Numbered from the stretch's first letter, positions 26,270 to 35,432 are shown. The stretch is 64,000 nt of DNA from Halodesulfovibrio sp. (GCF_025210605.1 NZ_JAOARI010000027.1:1-64000), one strand, 5' to 3'. Numbers and translations are program-made. Notes: a model not told the origin generated them from the letters alone.

Positions 26270-27013
26270 CTATTTTTTGAAATATGCAATAAATTCCTGA
26301 TTTCCTTTAGGTCCTTTGATGCTCGAAGGAACAACACCAAGTAGCGAGAGATGTAACTCTTTGATAGCAAAACTTGTTACATCATCAATAGCCTGCTGAT
26401 GCAGCGCAGGGTCCCTGACCACGCCTTTATCTGTCATGCCCGGTCCTAATTCAAACTGCGGCTTAATTAGCATCGCAAGTTCGCCACCATCGCGCAGTAA
26501 TTTAACACATGGTGGAAGAATAAGTTTAAGCGAAATAAAGGAAACATCACCTACGACAAGATCAATCGGTTCGGGGATGACTGTTTCATCTACATTTCGC
26601 AAATTCGTGCGTTCCAAGTTGATAACACGCTCATCCTGACGCAATTTTTCATGTAACTGACCATACCCGACATCAACTGCATATACTTTTGTAGCACCAT
26701 GTTGCAGCAAACAATCAGAGAAGCCACCAGTTGATGCCCCTGCATCGAGAGCCACTTTTCCAGAAGGATCAATTCCGAAGTGCTCAATTGCCGTGAGCAG
26801 CTTGTATGCCCCGCGGCTGACAAAGCGTTCGACACCTTTCACTTCAAAAAGAGAATCCAAATCCATTTTTTGTCCCGGCTTTGCAACCGGCTCTGGATTA
26901 CCATTGCGGATTACATAAACCTGCCCTGCCATAATCAGGCGTTTTGCCTTCTCACGGCTATCTGCCAGCCCCGCATCGAACACAAGTTGGTCGGCTCGTT
27001 CTTTTTTTGCCAT
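26270..27013 (-). CDS. tlyA: TlyA-family rRNA 2'-O-methyltransferase
   Basis: 247 aa. An N-terminal S4 RNA-binding domain (about 5-65, RADQLVFDAGLADSREKAKRLIMAGQ in part) and an FtsJ-like Rossmann methyltransferase domain with the SAM site LDAGASTGGFSDCLL (about 88). Family members methylate ribose of 16S and 23S rRNA. The old name hemolysin reflects an early assay. Monocistronic as far as seen. Confidence 0.88.
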   Translation of the reverse strand: MAKKERADQLVFDAGLADSREKAKRLIMAGQVYVIRNGNPEPVAKPGQKMDLDSLFEVKGVERFVSRGAYKLLTAIEHFGIDPSGKVALDAGASTGGFSDCLLQHGATKVYAVDVGYGQLHEKLRQDERVINLERTNLRNVDETVIPEPIDLVVGDVSFISLKLILPPCVKLLRDGGELAMLIKPQFELGPGMTDKGVVRDPALHQQAIDDVTSFAIKELHLSLLGVVPSSIKGPKGNQEFIAYFKK

Positions 27014-27350
27014 GTTATTTGCCTTGACATTGCAGCAAGGGAAGCATACGCACTCCTTGCCGGTTATAATTACAAGATGGCGCAGGACAACTTAGACTGC
27101 GACGAGTCGTCTATGTATTTGACCATAGCGTGTCCGGCTCGGTAAAAATTTCTTTGCACCTCGGCAATGTAACCAAAATCATTCACACAGAGGTATGCAG
27201 ACCAGTTACTTGCTTTCAAGGTAACAGTGCTTATATTGTAAGCGAACTGTCACCTACATCATCGTTTGCGGAGACTCAATATATTTTTCTTGCCTTCCAA
27301 ACGCAACTGACGTAAGAAAATCCGTTCTGCATCTTCGTGAGGAGTTTAAT
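27014..27350. other. Intergenic region (337 bp) before rpmE
   Basis: It holds the divergent tlyA and rpmE promoters. A plus-strand candidate is TTGCTT (27210-27215), 16 bases, TATATT (27232-27237). A TTGACA at 27024-27029 lacks a good -10 (TACGCA). A 22-codon ORF at 27077-27145 starting MAQDNLDCDESS has no supporting evidence. No RNA gene seen. Confidence 0.35.
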
Positions 27351-27560
27351 ATGAAAAAAGATATCCATCCTAAAGTGTTTAAGGCAAAAATCTCTTGTGC
27401 ATGCGGCTATGAATCCGAAGCACGTTCTACCAAAGGTGAAGCAGTAGCAGTTGAGATTTGCTCTCAGTGCCACCCATTCTACACCGGTAAACAGCGTTTC
27501 GTTGACACCGCTGGTCGTATTGACCGTTTCCGCAAGAAATACGCCAACTTCAAGAAGTAG
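27351..27560 (+). CDS. rpmE: 50S ribosomal protein L31
   Basis: 69 aa, usual length. The zinc-binding type: paired Cys in SCACGY and [17 protein letters not shown] ribosome site at the proper distance. First gene of the conserved rpmE-DUF1385-prfA-prmC cluster. Confidence 0.96.
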   Translation: MKKDIHPKVFKAKISCACGYESEARSTKGEAVAVEICSQCHPFYTGKQRFVDTAGRIDRFRKKYANFKK

Positions 27561-27609
27561 CACTTTTCTCGCATTTTTTGAGGCCGTCGCCTGATCGGCG
27601 GCGAATCTT

Positions 27610-27640
27610 CCTCCCCTTAAGGATTTGCTTTTTGGGGAGG
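27610..27640 (+). other. Stem-loop between rpmE and the DUF1385 gene
   Basis: CCTCCCC (27610-27616) can pair with GGGGAGG (27634-27640) across a 17-base loop. It lacks a T-run after it, so it is more likely an mRNA processing or attenuation element than a full terminator. A smaller GC-rich hairpin (GCCGTCGCC/GGCGGC) lies just before. Confidence 0.4.
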
Positions 27641-27670
27641 AGTATTCTTTAGCTCGACTGCGAGGAACAG

Positions 27671-28678
27671 ATGACTACTCTCCGCAAAAATTTCCGCACT
27701 ATTCTTTCAGGCATCCTTTCTGCTGCACGATGCAATGTCGGTGGTCAGGCAGTTATGGAAGGTGTAATGATGCGCAACCAAGACCGTCTTGCCATTGCAG
27801 TCCGCAAAGCTGACGGGTCGATTGTTGCGGATCAGCGCCCTTGGTTCACATTTTCCAAGGCTGAATTTTTCAAGCGTCCTTTCGTACGCGGCTTTCCTAT
27901 CCTTATAGAAACACTTGTTAACGGCATTAAAGCTCTTAACTTTTCCGCAACACAGGCTGTTGACGGAGAAGAGGAAGAAGAACTCAAGCCGTGGCATCTT
28001 ACCCTTACACTCATCTGCTCTGTAGGCATCGCATTATTCTTATTTGTTGTTCTGCCTCACTTATTCTCTATCGGAATGAATTACCTTGGGCTTGGTGGCG
28101 ATGTAAACGGACTTTCGTTTCAAGTATGGGACGGCTTTTTCAAGTTCAGCATATTTTTAGGATACATAATCAGTATCTCTTTTATTCCCGACATCAAACG
28201 AGTTTTCCAATACCACGGCGCAGAACATAAAGTAATCTGGGCGTATGAAGATGGAAAACCGGTTAGCTCCGGCTCTGCAATTCTGCATAGTAGGCTTCAC
28301 CCGCGTTGCGGCACAACCTTCATGCTTTTTGTATTGTCTGTAGCAATTATTCTGCACACAATTCTGGTTCCGGCAATGCTTATGGTCTGGACACCGGAAT
28401 CTGCGATTATAAAACATGGTTTTATCATTTTCTTCAAACTACTGCTTATGGCGCCAATCAGCGCATTCGCATACGAACTGATTAAGTACAGCGCGAAGAT
28501 TAATGACACTTTTCTAGGCAAAGCCCTCAGCGCTCCGGGTATGATGCTGCAAATGCTCACTACCCACGAACCTGATTCTGAGCAGCTTGAGGTTGCCATT
28601 GTTGCACTTAAGGAAGCACTCGGTGACGATGCTCCTGACGATATATATACCTCTGAGTATACAGTAGCGGAGAAATAA
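27671..28678 (+). CDS. DUF1385 family membrane protein (YqhQ-like)
   Basis: 335 aa. Conserved family start VGGQAVMEGVMMRNQDRLAIAVR, followed by FVRGFPILIETLVNGIKAL, and the later FQYHGAEHKVIWAYE and HPRCGTTFML motifs. About four membrane segments lie between residues 115 and 275. The function is unknown, but the gene is often found between rpmE and prfA, as here. It ends two bases before prfA. Confidence 0.87.
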   Translation: MTTLRKNFRTILSGILSAARCNVGGQAVMEGVMMRNQDRLAIAVRKADGSIVADQRPWFTFSKAEFFKRPFVRGFPILIETLVNGIKALNFSATQAVDGEEEEELKPWHLTLTLICSVGIALFLFVVLPHLFSIGMNYLGLGGDVNGLSFQVWDGFFKFSIFLGYIISISFIPDIKRVFQYHGAEHKVIWAYEDGKPVSSGSAILHSRLHPRCGTTFMLFVLSVAIILHTILVPAMLMVWTPESAIIKHGFIIFFKLLLMAPISAFAYELIKYSAKINDTFLGKALSAPGMMLQMLTTHEPDSEQLEVAIVALKEALGDDAPDDIYTSEYTVAEK

Positions 28679-28680
28679 TA

Positions 28681-29751
28681 ATGCTCGCCAAACTTGAACA
28701 TCTTGAACGCAAATTCGAAGACCTTGAACAGCAGCTTAGCTCTCCTGAAGTATTTGGCGATCAGGAACGCTACCGTAAACTGACCAAGGCTCATGCTGAT
28801 CTTAAAGAAGTTGTTGACGCATTCCGTAAATATCGCTCTATGCAGGAAGCTCTTGAAGAAAACAAAGAACTCATGCACGACAGCGATCCGGAACTTGCAG
28901 AAATGGCGAAAGAAGAAGTGAAAGAACTTGAAGTTCAGATTCCAGCAATGGAAGAAGAACTCACCATTCTCTTACTTCCAAAAGATCCTATGGATGAGAA
29001 AAACACCATTCTGGAAATCCGCGCCGGTACAGGTGGCGATGAAGCAGCACTTTTTGCTGGTGACTTGTTCCGCATGTACTCCCGCTACGCTGAACGTATC
29101 GGTTGGAAAATCGAACTGCTCAGCACCAGCGAAACCGGAACCGGTGGTCTCAAAGAGGTTATCGCACTGGTTAAAGGTGACAAGGTTTACAGCCGCCTGA
29201 AATTTGAATCCGGCATTCACCGCGTACAGCGTGTTCCTGCAACCGAGACTCAGGGTCGTGTTCACACTTCCGCTGCAACAGTTGCTATTATGCCGGAAGC
29301 CGAAGAAGTTGATGCGAACATCCGCAACGAAGATCTTCGATTCGATGTATTCCGTGCGTCCGGCCCTGGCGGTCAGTCTGTTAACACCACTGACTCCGCT
29401 ATCCGCGTAACACACATCCCGACCGGTCTTGTTGTTTCATGTCAGGACGAAAAGTCCCAGCATAAAAACAAAGCAAAAGCGCTCAAGATTCTTTCTTCCC
29501 GCTTATTGCAGCAGGTACAGCAGCAACAGCATGATGAACTTGCCGAACAGCGCAAGTCTCAGGTTGGTTCCGGTGACCGCTCCGGTCGTATCCGTACTTA
29601 CAACTTCGGACAGGGACGTTGCACAGACCACCGCATTAACCTGACTTTGTACAAACTTGATGCCATCATGGATGGCGATATCAACGAGCTTATTGACGCT
29701 CTTATCACTGCGGATCAGACTGAAAAGCTTAAAGCTCAGGCTGACGCATAA
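28681..29751 (+). CDS. prfA: Peptide chain release factor 1
   Basis: 356 aa, usual length. Reads UAA and UAG and releases the finished protein. The stop-codon recognition PAT is in RVPATETQGR, and the catalytic GGQ is in ASGPGGQSVNTTDSAIR. The Gln of GGQ is the substrate of PrmC, encoded directly downstream. Confidence 0.97.
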   Translation: MLAKLEHLERKFEDLEQQLSSPEVFGDQERYRKLTKAHADLKEVVDAFRKYRSMQEALEENKELMHDSDPELAEMAKEEVKELEVQIPAMEEELTILLLPKDPMDEKNTILEIRAGTGGDEAALFAGDLFRMYSRYAERIGWKIELLSTSETGTGGLKEVIALVKGDKVYSRLKFESGIHRVQRVPATETQGRVHTSAATVAIMPEAEEVDANIRNEDLRFDVFRASGPGGQSVNTTDSAIRVTHIPTGLVVSCQDEKSQHKNKAKALKILSSRLLQQVQQQQHDELAEQRKSQVGSGDRSGRIRTYNFGQGRCTDHRINLTLYKLDAIMDGDINELIDALITADQTEKLKAQADA

Positions 29752-29765
29752 CATACGAGGGCAAT

Positions 29766-30644
29766 ATGGCGGTACACAAACCCGCACAGCTCACCATTCA
29801 GTCAACACTCACAGCCTTCTCGGAATACCTTTCCGGGAAGGCTGTTGATTCTCCGAGACTTTCAGCTGAACTGGTGCTCCGCAAAATTCTTGGTATTTCA
29901 CGTCTCGACATCCTCATCAATTCTGATCGCAAAATTTCCGAAGACGAATTCGCCCAAATGGAACCCCTCATTCTTCGCAGAGGCACAGGGGAACCCGCCG
30001 CCTACATCATGGGGGAGCGTGAATTTTATGGACGCCCATTCAACGTCAATTCACACACACTCATCCCGAGACCTGAAACTGAACATCTTATAGAAGCAGT
30101 TATTGAGCGCTATGCAGACAAAGGCAGTTTTTCGTTTGCTGACCTTGGCACTGGAAGTGGTTGCATTGCGACAACAATAGCCGCTGAACTTCCCAAGGCG
30201 CATGGCGTAGCTGTTGACCTTTCCGAAGGGGCGCTTGCAACAGCAAAAGAAAATATTCGCATAAGCGGCGTAGCAGACAGGGTAAAATGTATCCGTGCCG
30301 ATTTCACCACACCGTTGTTCAAAAACAACACATTTGATGTAATTGCTACAAATCCTCCATATGTCAGCCAATCTGAATATATAATGCTAGACCCAGAAGT
30401 TCAGCAATTTGAACCTGCATCCGCGCTAGTCCCTGGTGACAGCGGACTTGAGCATGGCATCCGCCTTATTACACTTGCCGCACAGTGGCTGCGCCCTTCT
30501 GGTTTCTTCATTATGGAAATGGGATTTTGGCAAGGAGCTGAATTTATGAGTGAATTTGCAAAAAACGCAACACAATGGCGCGATACTGCAATCATAAAAG
30601 ATCTCTCAGGTCACGACAGATTTGTATGTGGTTATAAAGTCTAG
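29766..30644 (+). CDS. prmC: Release factor glutamine methyltransferase
   Basis: 292 aa. N-terminal helical release-factor-binding domain, then a SAM domain with DLGTGSGCIATTIAAELP and the catalytic NPPYVS. It N5-methylates the Gln of the GGQ motif in release factors. GAGGG ribosome site. The gene's stop falls inside the operator-like half-sites ahead of lpxC. Confidence 0.95.
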   Translation: MAVHKPAQLTIQSTLTAFSEYLSGKAVDSPRLSAELVLRKILGISRLDILINSDRKISEDEFAQMEPLILRRGTGEPAAYIMGEREFYGRPFNVNSHTLIPRPETEHLIEAVIERYADKGSFSFADLGTGSGCIATTIAAELPKAHGVAVDLSEGALATAKENIRISGVADRVKCIRADFTTPLFKNNTFDVIATNPPYVSQSEYIMLDPEVQQFEPASALVPGDSGLEHGIRLITLAAQWLRPSGFFIMEMGFWQGAEFMSEFAKNATQWRDTAIIKDLSGHDRFVCGYKV

Positions 30645-30690
30645 CATGGTGCTAAAAAGTCACATTGTGCTAAAAACACACAGTTAGCAC
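30642..30690 (+). promoter_or_regulatory. Cluster of GTGCTAA half-sites upstream of lpxC
   Basis: TAGCA-TGG-TGCTA (30642-30654), GTGCTAA (30649-30655), GTGCTAA (30667-30673) and TTAGCAC (30684-30690). The last two make an inverted repeat with a ten-base spacer. The cluster lies about 85-130 bases upstream of the predicted sigma-54 start, a usual place for enhancer-binding sites. Confidence 0.55.
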
Positions 30691-30748
30691 ACATAGTCTC
30701 TGTATAAAAAAAGTAACTATTTCAAAAAGATGACCTTTCACCTTTTCG

Positions 30749-30765
30749 TGGCATACTATTTGCTT
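30749..30765 (+). promoter_or_regulatory. Sigma-54 (-24/-12) promoter for lpxC
   Basis: TGGCATACTATTTGCTT: GG at 30750-30751 and GC at 30762-30763 with exactly ten bases between, and TGGCA and TTGCT both matching the consensus. Transcription would begin near 30775, only about 15 bases before the lpxC ATG, so the mRNA would start almost at its ribosome site. Confidence 0.72.
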
Positions 30766-30789
30766 AAAGTGGGATGGAGGGAATATTTA

Positions 30790-31704
30790 ATGCTACAGAA
30801 GACTATCAGTAAATCCATCGGATGCTCAGGTGTCGGCGTGCACAGCGGTAAAGTTGTTAAGCTTACCCTGCACCCTGCTTCAGAAGACACAGGCACCATC
30901 TTTCATATACATGGCGAGGACGGCGTAAAGGTTATTGCCCCAACCCCTCAGCTTGTTACTGCCACACAGCTTGCAACAGTTCTCGGAGTCGGCAACACAT
31001 CTGCCGCGACAGTTGAGCACCTTCTTGCAGCAGTCCGTGGTATGCAAATCGATAACATTCGAATCGAAATCCAAGGCGGAGAAGTTCCTATTATGGACGG
31101 CTCTGCTGCCTCTTTCATTTTCCTGCTCAAAGATGCCGGACTGCGTGAGCAATCTCGTCCACGCACTGTTAAGCGCATCAAGAAAGAGATTTGCTTCGAA
31201 CAGGATGGCAAACGCATCCATGCAAAACCACACAATGGTTTTTCTATCGACTACACAATCGATTTTGACCACCCACTTATCGGGGTGCAAACAATGTCTG
31301 TCGAAGTAACTCCTGAAACATTTGCTTCAGACATTGCAAAAGCACGTACATTTGGCTTCTTCAGAGAAGTTGAATACCTGCGCTCAAAAAAACTTGCACT
31401 CGGCGGATCTCTCGAAAACGCCATTGTGCTTGACGACTATACAGTGCTCAACGAAGACGGCTTACGCTTCCCTGACGAATTTGTTCGCCATAAAATTCTC
31501 GACTTCATTGGCGACATGGTAATGCTCGGCACACCACTGGAAGGACATTTTGAAGTGTACTGCTCAGGACATGCGCTCAACAACCAGTTCCTCCGTGCGA
31601 TTGATGAAAACGCAGACATCTACCTCGAAAGCGTAACACTCGACGAAACAGTTCCTGTTCCTGTGCCAGAAGTGGCTACAGCTGCCGCACCGGCAGTAGC
31701 ATAA
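30790..31704 (+). CDS. lpxC: UDP-3-O-acyl-N-acetylglucosamine deacetylase LpxC
   Basis: 304 aa from the ATG at 30790 (GGAGG at 30776-30780). Zn-dependent deacetylase, the first committed step of lipid A synthesis. Motifs: TVEHLLAAVRGM with metal-binding His, VPIMDGSAASF, HKILDFIGDMVMLG with a metal-binding His and Asp, and a late GHALNN with the catalytic His. The C-terminus has an Ala/Pro/Val tail beyond the usual end. Its presence shows a Gram-negative outer membrane with lipid A. Confidence 0.95.
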   Translation: MLQKTISKSIGCSGVGVHSGKVVKLTLHPASEDTGTIFHIHGEDGVKVIAPTPQLVTATQLATVLGVGNTSAATVEHLLAAVRGMQIDNIRIEIQGGEVPIMDGSAASFIFLLKDAGLREQSRPRTVKRIKKEICFEQDGKRIHAKPHNGFSIDYTIDFDHPLIGVQTMSVEVTPETFASDIAKARTFGFFREVEYLRSKKLALGGSLENAIVLDDYTVLNEDGLRFPDEFVRHKILDFIGDMVMLGTPLEGHFEVYCSGHALNNQFLRAIDENADIYLESVTLDETVPVPVPEVATAAAPAVA

Positions 31705-31733
31705 CAAACCTCCCCTCTATATATAATAGATAC

Positions 31734-31760
31734 GACCGCCCACATGGGCGGTCTTTTTTT
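31734..31760 (+). terminator. Intrinsic terminator after lpxC
   Basis: GACCGCCC (31734-31741) pairs with GGGCGGTC (31746-31753) around ACAT and is followed by seven T. Confidence 0.93.
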
Positions 31761-32178
31761 ACCTCTTCTATCTATATAAATAGAAAGCCCCAAAGAGTCC
31801 TCCACAGCCCGCATAATCCATCCGCACAAGCAAAATTGAGCGCTTTATTTTCATAAATGAAAGCTGCAATATATAAAACACGAGCAAACCATATTCTACT
31901 ATAGTGTGAGCGCACTTGACGATGAGGCGAGTTTTACAACAAAGAGCCACCTATTATCCAAATTATAGTGGACAAATGCAGTAAAAAGAAAGAGTGTCTA
32001 CACTCGTTGCTCAGGCAACTACTATCCAGAAAGCTAAATCCAAAGAAATCAAGGCAACTTGCAGCTTTTTTTAACATGTTGATTTTTAAGCGCTTTTAAA
32101 AAAAGCTAAAAAAAACATAAAAAAAAGTGATTTTTTGCTTGCCAAAACTTTGGGGGATATATAAACACTCTTCTCGTT
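31761..32178. other. Intergenic region (418 bp) before the tRNA-tuf operon
   Basis: AT-rich, with long A-runs and T-runs near 32060-32135, as in the upstream activating region of strong stable-RNA promoters. A small GTTGC-TCAG-GCAAC hairpin lies near 32004. I see no gene. The promoter is listed separately. Confidence 0.4.
32135..32163 (+). promoter_or_regulatory. Sigma-70 promoter of the tRNA-tuf operon
   Basis: TTGCTT (32135-32140), a 17-base spacer and TATATA (32158-32163), with A/T-rich tracts upstream. It places the start about ten bases before the first tRNA. It probably drives four tRNAs and tuf, and perhaps beyond. Confidence 0.65.
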
Positions 32179-32254
32179 GCTGGCGTAGCTCAATTGGTAG
32201 AGCAGCTGATTTGTAATCAGCAGGTTGCGGGTTCAAGTCCCATCGCCAGCTCCA
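32179..32254 (+). tRNA. tRNA-Thr (TGT)
   Basis: Acceptor GCTGGCG pairs with CGCCAGC. D-loop AGCTCAATTGGTAGAGC, anticodon stem-loop CTGATTTGTAATCAG with anticodon TGT, T-arm GCGGGTTCAAGTCCCAT. CCA is encoded. Confidence 0.96.
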
Positions 32255-32259
32255 GAACA

Positions 32260-32345
32260 GGTGGGGTTCCCGAGTGGCCAAAGGGAACAGACTGTAAATC
32301 TGTCGGCGTACGCCTTCGGAGGTTCAAATCCTCCCCCCACCACCA
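32260..32345 (+). tRNA. tRNA-Tyr (GTA)
   Basis: Class II tRNA with a long variable arm. Acceptor GGTGGGG pairs with CCCCACC, anticodon GTA in GACTGTAAATCTGTC, T-arm GGAGGTTCAAATCCTCC, CCA encoded. Confidence 0.96.
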
Positions 32346-32400
32346 GTTGCTAAGTAGCAGGCTGTAGGAGACTCAAGTCGGAGAACTACGGCGCATATAA

Positions 32401-32476
32401 GCGGGAATAGCTCAATTGGTAGAGCATCAGCCTTCCAAGCTGAGGGTTGCGAGTTCGAGTCTCGTTTCCCGCTCCA
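32401..32476 (+). tRNA. tRNA-Gly (TCC)
   Basis: Acceptor GCGGGAA pairs with TTCCCGC. Anticodon TCC in the loop CTTCCAA, T-loop TTCGAGT, CCA encoded. Confidence 0.96.
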
Positions 32477-32516
32477 ACTAGCCTGAGTTCTCCCTATAGC
32501 TTTTTGAATAAGAGAA

Positions 32517-32592
<76 letters not shown>

Positions 32593-32643
32593 TTAATTAT
32601 TTTCGGATAACCGAGAAAAATTCATTGCCAGGGAGATTTACTC

Positions 32644-33837
32644 ATGGGTAAAGAAAAATTTGAACGCAGTAAGCCGCATGTTAACATCGGCACCATTGGT
32701 CACATTGACCATGGTAAAACCACTCTTACCGCAGCTATCACTAAAATTGCAGCTCTCAAACAGGGCGGTCAGGCTGTAGCTTTTGATGAAATCGATAAAG
32801 CTCCAGAAGAAAAAGAACGCGGTATTACTATCGCAACTGCACACGTTGAGTACGAAACTGACATCCGTCACTACGCTCACGTTGACTGCCCAGGTCACGC
32901 AGACTACATCAAAAACATGATCACCGGTGCAGCTCAGATGGACGGTGGTATCCTCGTTGTTGCAGCAACTGACGGTCCTATGCCTCAGACTCGTGAGCAC
33001 ATCCTGCTCGCTCGTCAGGTTGGTGTACCTTCCCTCGTTGTATTCATGAACAAATGCGACATGGTTGACGACGAAGAACTCCTCGAGCTCGTAGAAATGG
33101 AAGTTCGTGAACTTCTTTCTTCTTACGATTTCCCAGGTGACGACATTCCTGTAATTCGTGGTTCTGCACTTAAAGCTCTCGAAGCAGACTCTGCTGACGA
33201 CGCTGCTGCAGCTCCAATCCTCGAACTCCTCGATGCTTGTGACTCTTACATTCCTGAGCCAGAGCGTGATATCGATAAACCTTTCCTTCTTCCTATTGAA
33301 GACGTGTTCTCCATCTCCGGTCGTGGTACAGTAGTAACTGGCCGTGTTGAGCGTGGTGCCATCACAGTTGGTGAAGAAGTTGAAATCGTTGGTATCAAAG
33401 AGACTCAGAAAACTACTTGTACCGGCGTTGAAATGTTCCGTAAACTTCTCGACCGTGGTGAAGCTGGCGATAACGTTGGTCTTCTTATCCGTGGTATTAA
33501 ACGTGATGAAGTTGAACGTGGTCAGGTTCTTTGTAAGCCTGGTTCCATCAACCCACACACCAAGTTTAAAGCTGAAGTATACGTACTTTCTAAAGATGAA
33601 GGCGGACGTCACACTCCATTCTTCACCGGTTACCGTCCTCAGTTCTACTTCCGTACAACTGACATCACTGGCGTAATCGCTCTTGATGAAGGCGTTGAAA
33701 TGGTAATGCCAGGCGATAACGCTGTATTCAACGTTGAACTGATCAACCCAATCGCTATGGAAACTGGTCTCCGCTTCGCTATCCGCGAAGGTGGCCGTAC
33801 CGTAGGCGCAGGTGTTGTTTCTGAAATCGTGGAGTAA
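32644..33837 (+). CDS. tuf: Translation elongation factor Tu
   Basis: 397 aa, usual length. GTPase that delivers aminoacyl-tRNA to the ribosome. G-motifs: [24 protein letters not shown] and GSALK; domains 2 and 3 follow. GGGAG ribosome site. It follows the Thr-Tyr-Gly-Thr tRNA set and precedes rpmG, a common bacterial order. Codon use is that of a highly expressed gene. Confidence 0.98.
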   Translation: MGKEKFERSKPHVNIGTIGHIDHGKTTLTAAITKIAALKQGGQAVAFDEIDKAPEEKERGITIATAHVEYETDIRHYAHVDCPGHADYIKNMITGAAQMDGGILVVAATDGPMPQTREHILLARQVGVPSLVVFMNKCDMVDDEELLELVEMEVRELLSSYDFPGDDIPVIRGSALKALEADSADDAAAAPILELLDACDSYIPEPERDIDKPFLLPIEDVFSISGRGTVVTGRVERGAITVGEEVEIVGIKETQKTTCTGVEMFRKLLDRGEAGDNVGLLIRGIKRDEVERGQVLCKPGSINPHTKFKAEVYVLSKDEGGRHTPFFTGYRPQFYFRTTDITGVIALDEGVEMVMPGDNAVFNVELINPIAMETGLRFAIREGGRTVGAGVVSEIVE

Positions 33838-33840
33838 TTC

Positions 33841-33990
33841 ATGCGCGTTAACATCCAGCTCGCTTGCACTGAGTGCAAACGACGCAATTACGCGACCGTA
33901 AAGAACAAGAAAAACACTACCGCTCGCGTTGAGTTGAAGAAGTATTGTCCTTGGGACAAGAAACACACTCTTCACCGCGAAACTAAGTAA
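33841..33990 (+). CDS. rpmG: 50S ribosomal protein L33
   Basis: 49 aa, three bases after the tuf stop. Starts [19 protein letters not shown] and contains [16 protein letters not shown]. It has the first Cys pair (CTEC) and a third Cys, but Asp-type sequence (CPWD) in place of the fourth Cys of the zinc-binding form, so it may not bind zinc. Confidence 0.95.
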   Translation: MRVNIQLACTECKRRNYATVKNKKNTTARVELKKYCPWDKKHTLHRETK

Positions 33991-34009
33991 GTAGTTGTTA
34001 TAAAAACGC

Positions 34010-34086
34010 AGGGGTGTAGCTCCAACGGCTAGAGCGCCGGTCTCCAAAACCGGATGTTGCGGGTTCGAATCCCTCCACCCCTGCCA
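34010..34086 (+). tRNA. tRNA-Trp (CCA)
   Basis: Acceptor AGGGGTG pairs with CACCCCT. Anticodon CCA in GGTCTCCAAAACC, T-loop TTCGAAT, 3' CCA encoded. It lies between rpmG and secE, its usual place. Confidence 0.96.
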
Positions 34087-34116
34087 TTTTCTTCCTTCTT
34101 ACACGGCGAGGCGACA

Positions 34117-34353
34117 ATGGCAAAAAAGCACTCAAAAAAAGTTGAAGCAAAAGCTCCTGAAGCTAACAAAGCAACTCAACTTAAAGAGTTCTTCGAAGAG
34201 TCCCAGGTTGAAATTAAAAAAGTAGTCTGGCCCTCCCGAAAAGAGACAGTGACAACCAGCATTGCAGTGCTGGCTCTTGTTGTTGTAATGTCTCTATTTC
34301 TTGGCTTTGTAGACTTAGGTCTTACAAAGCTCGTAGAATACATTCTTTCCTAA
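34117..34353 (+). CDS. secE: Preprotein translocase subunit SecE
   Basis: 78 aa from the ATG at 34117 (GAGGCG upstream); the ORF reaching back into the tRNA is not the true start. A Lys/Ala-rich N-terminus, the amphipathic helix with VEIKKVVWPSRKETV, and one membrane segment (SIAVLALVVVMSLFLGFV). Clamps SecY in the export channel. Confidence 0.94.
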   Translation: MAKKHSKKVEAKAPEANKATQLKEFFEESQVEIKKVVWPSRKETVTTSIAVLALVVVMSLFLGFVDLGLTKLVEYILS

Positions 34354-34365
34354 ACGGATATTCCT

Positions 34366-34920
34366 ATGACCGAGGAACAAGCACCCGTAAGAAAAGCACG
34401 TTGGTACATTATCCACACCTACTCAGGCTTTGAGCAGCGTGTTGAGCAGACTATCTTACAGATGATCCGCACCGGCGAAGCTCAAGGTGAAATTGAGGAA
34501 GTTGTTGTACCTACTGAGAAAGTGGTAGAACTTGTTAAAGGTGAAAAACGCACCTCTACACGAAAATTCTACCCAGGTTATGTCATGGTAAAAATGATCA
34601 TGACTGATCTCTCTTGGCATCTTATTTCCAACATTCAGCGGGTAACTGGCTTTATTGGCGGAAAAAACCGCCCTACCCCAATGAGGGACTCAGAAGCAGC
34701 ACGTATCCTCTCCATGATGGAAGCCCGTCAGGAACAGCCCCGTCCTAAGTTCAATTTTGAACGTGGTGACGAAGTGCGCGTTATTGATGGACCGTTCGGC
34801 GGTTTCAACGGCGTCGTGGAAGATGTAAACTACGACAAGGGTAAGCTCAGAGTATCCGTATCTATCTTCGGCAGACAAACTCCTGTCGAGTTGGACTTTG
34901 TTCAGGTAGATAAGGGATAA
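34366..34920 (+). CDS. nusG: Transcription termination/antitermination factor NusG
   Basis: 184 aa. NGN domain (about 10-115, WYIIHTYSGFEQRVEQ) and KOW domain (about 130-184, GDEVRVIDGPFGGFNGVVEDV). Binds RNA polymerase, links it to ribosomes and Rho. Standard place between secE and rplK. Confidence 0.97.
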   Translation: MTEEQAPVRKARWYIIHTYSGFEQRVEQTILQMIRTGEAQGEIEEVVVPTEKVVELVKGEKRTSTRKFYPGYVMVKMIMTDLSWHLISNIQRVTGFIGGKNRPTPMRDSEAARILSMMEARQEQPRPKFNFERGDEVRVIDGPFGGFNGVVEDVNYDKGKLRVSVSIFGRQTPVELDFVQVDKG

Positions 34921-34942
34921 ACAAGCACAATAAAGCACCTAT

Positions 34943-34958
34943 CGCCACGCAAGTGGCG
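34943..34958 (+). other. Small hairpin in the nusG-rplK gap
   Basis: CGCCAC-GCAA-GTGGCG, 23 bases before rplK. It may be part of the leader through which a ribosomal protein controls the L11-L1 genes; no direct evidence. Confidence 0.3.
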
Positions 34959-34980
34959 TTTGCTATAGAGGTATAGTGGT

Positions 34981-35403
34981 ATGGCTAAAAAAGAAATTGC
35001 AAAAATTAAGCTTCAGATTCCTGCTGGTTCTGCGAACCCGTCTCCTCCAGTAGGTCCTGCTCTTGGTCAGCACGGCCTGAACATCATGGAGTTCTGTAAG
35101 GCGTTCAACGCTAAAACCATGGATCAGAAAGGCATGATCATTCCTGTAATCATTACAGTATTCCAGGATCGTTCATTCACTTTCATCACCAAAACCCCAC
35201 CTGCATCTGTGCTGCTTATCAAAGCTGCAAAAGTAGCTAAAGGTTCCGGCGAGCCTAACCGTAACAAAGTTGGTTCCGTAACCGATGCACAGATCGAAGA
35301 GATTGCTACCCTTAAAATGCCTGACCTTAATGCTGCAAGCATGGACGCAGCTAAAAAGATCATCGCTGGTACTGCTCGTTCCATGGGCATTGAAGTTAAA
35401 TAG
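34981..35403 (+). CDS. rplK: 50S ribosomal protein L11
   Basis: 140 aa. [32 protein letters not shown] and [25 protein letters not shown] are typical (first is in parts). Forms the GTPase-associated centre with L10/L12. Confidence 0.97.
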   Translation: MAKKEIAKIKLQIPAGSANPSPPVGPALGQHGLNIMEFCKAFNAKTMDQKGMIIPVIITVFQDRSFTFITKTPPASVLLIKAAKVAKGSGEPNRNKVGSVTDAQIEEIATLKMPDLNAASMDAAKKIIAGTARSMGIEVK

Positions 35404-35432
35404 CATTCTGTAAATCAGTTGGACTGCCGTTC

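Noticed and set aside
27024..27052. TTGACA with a TACGCA 17 bases later as a promoter
   Set aside because: The -10 match is poor and the nearby TATAAT at 27065 is at the wrong distance.
32638..34047. 469-codon ORF on the minus strand across tuf, rpmG and the Trp tRNA
   Set aside because: It lies opposite genes with strong codon bias, which commonly leaves the antisense frame open. The sequence has no family features and would cross a tRNA gene.
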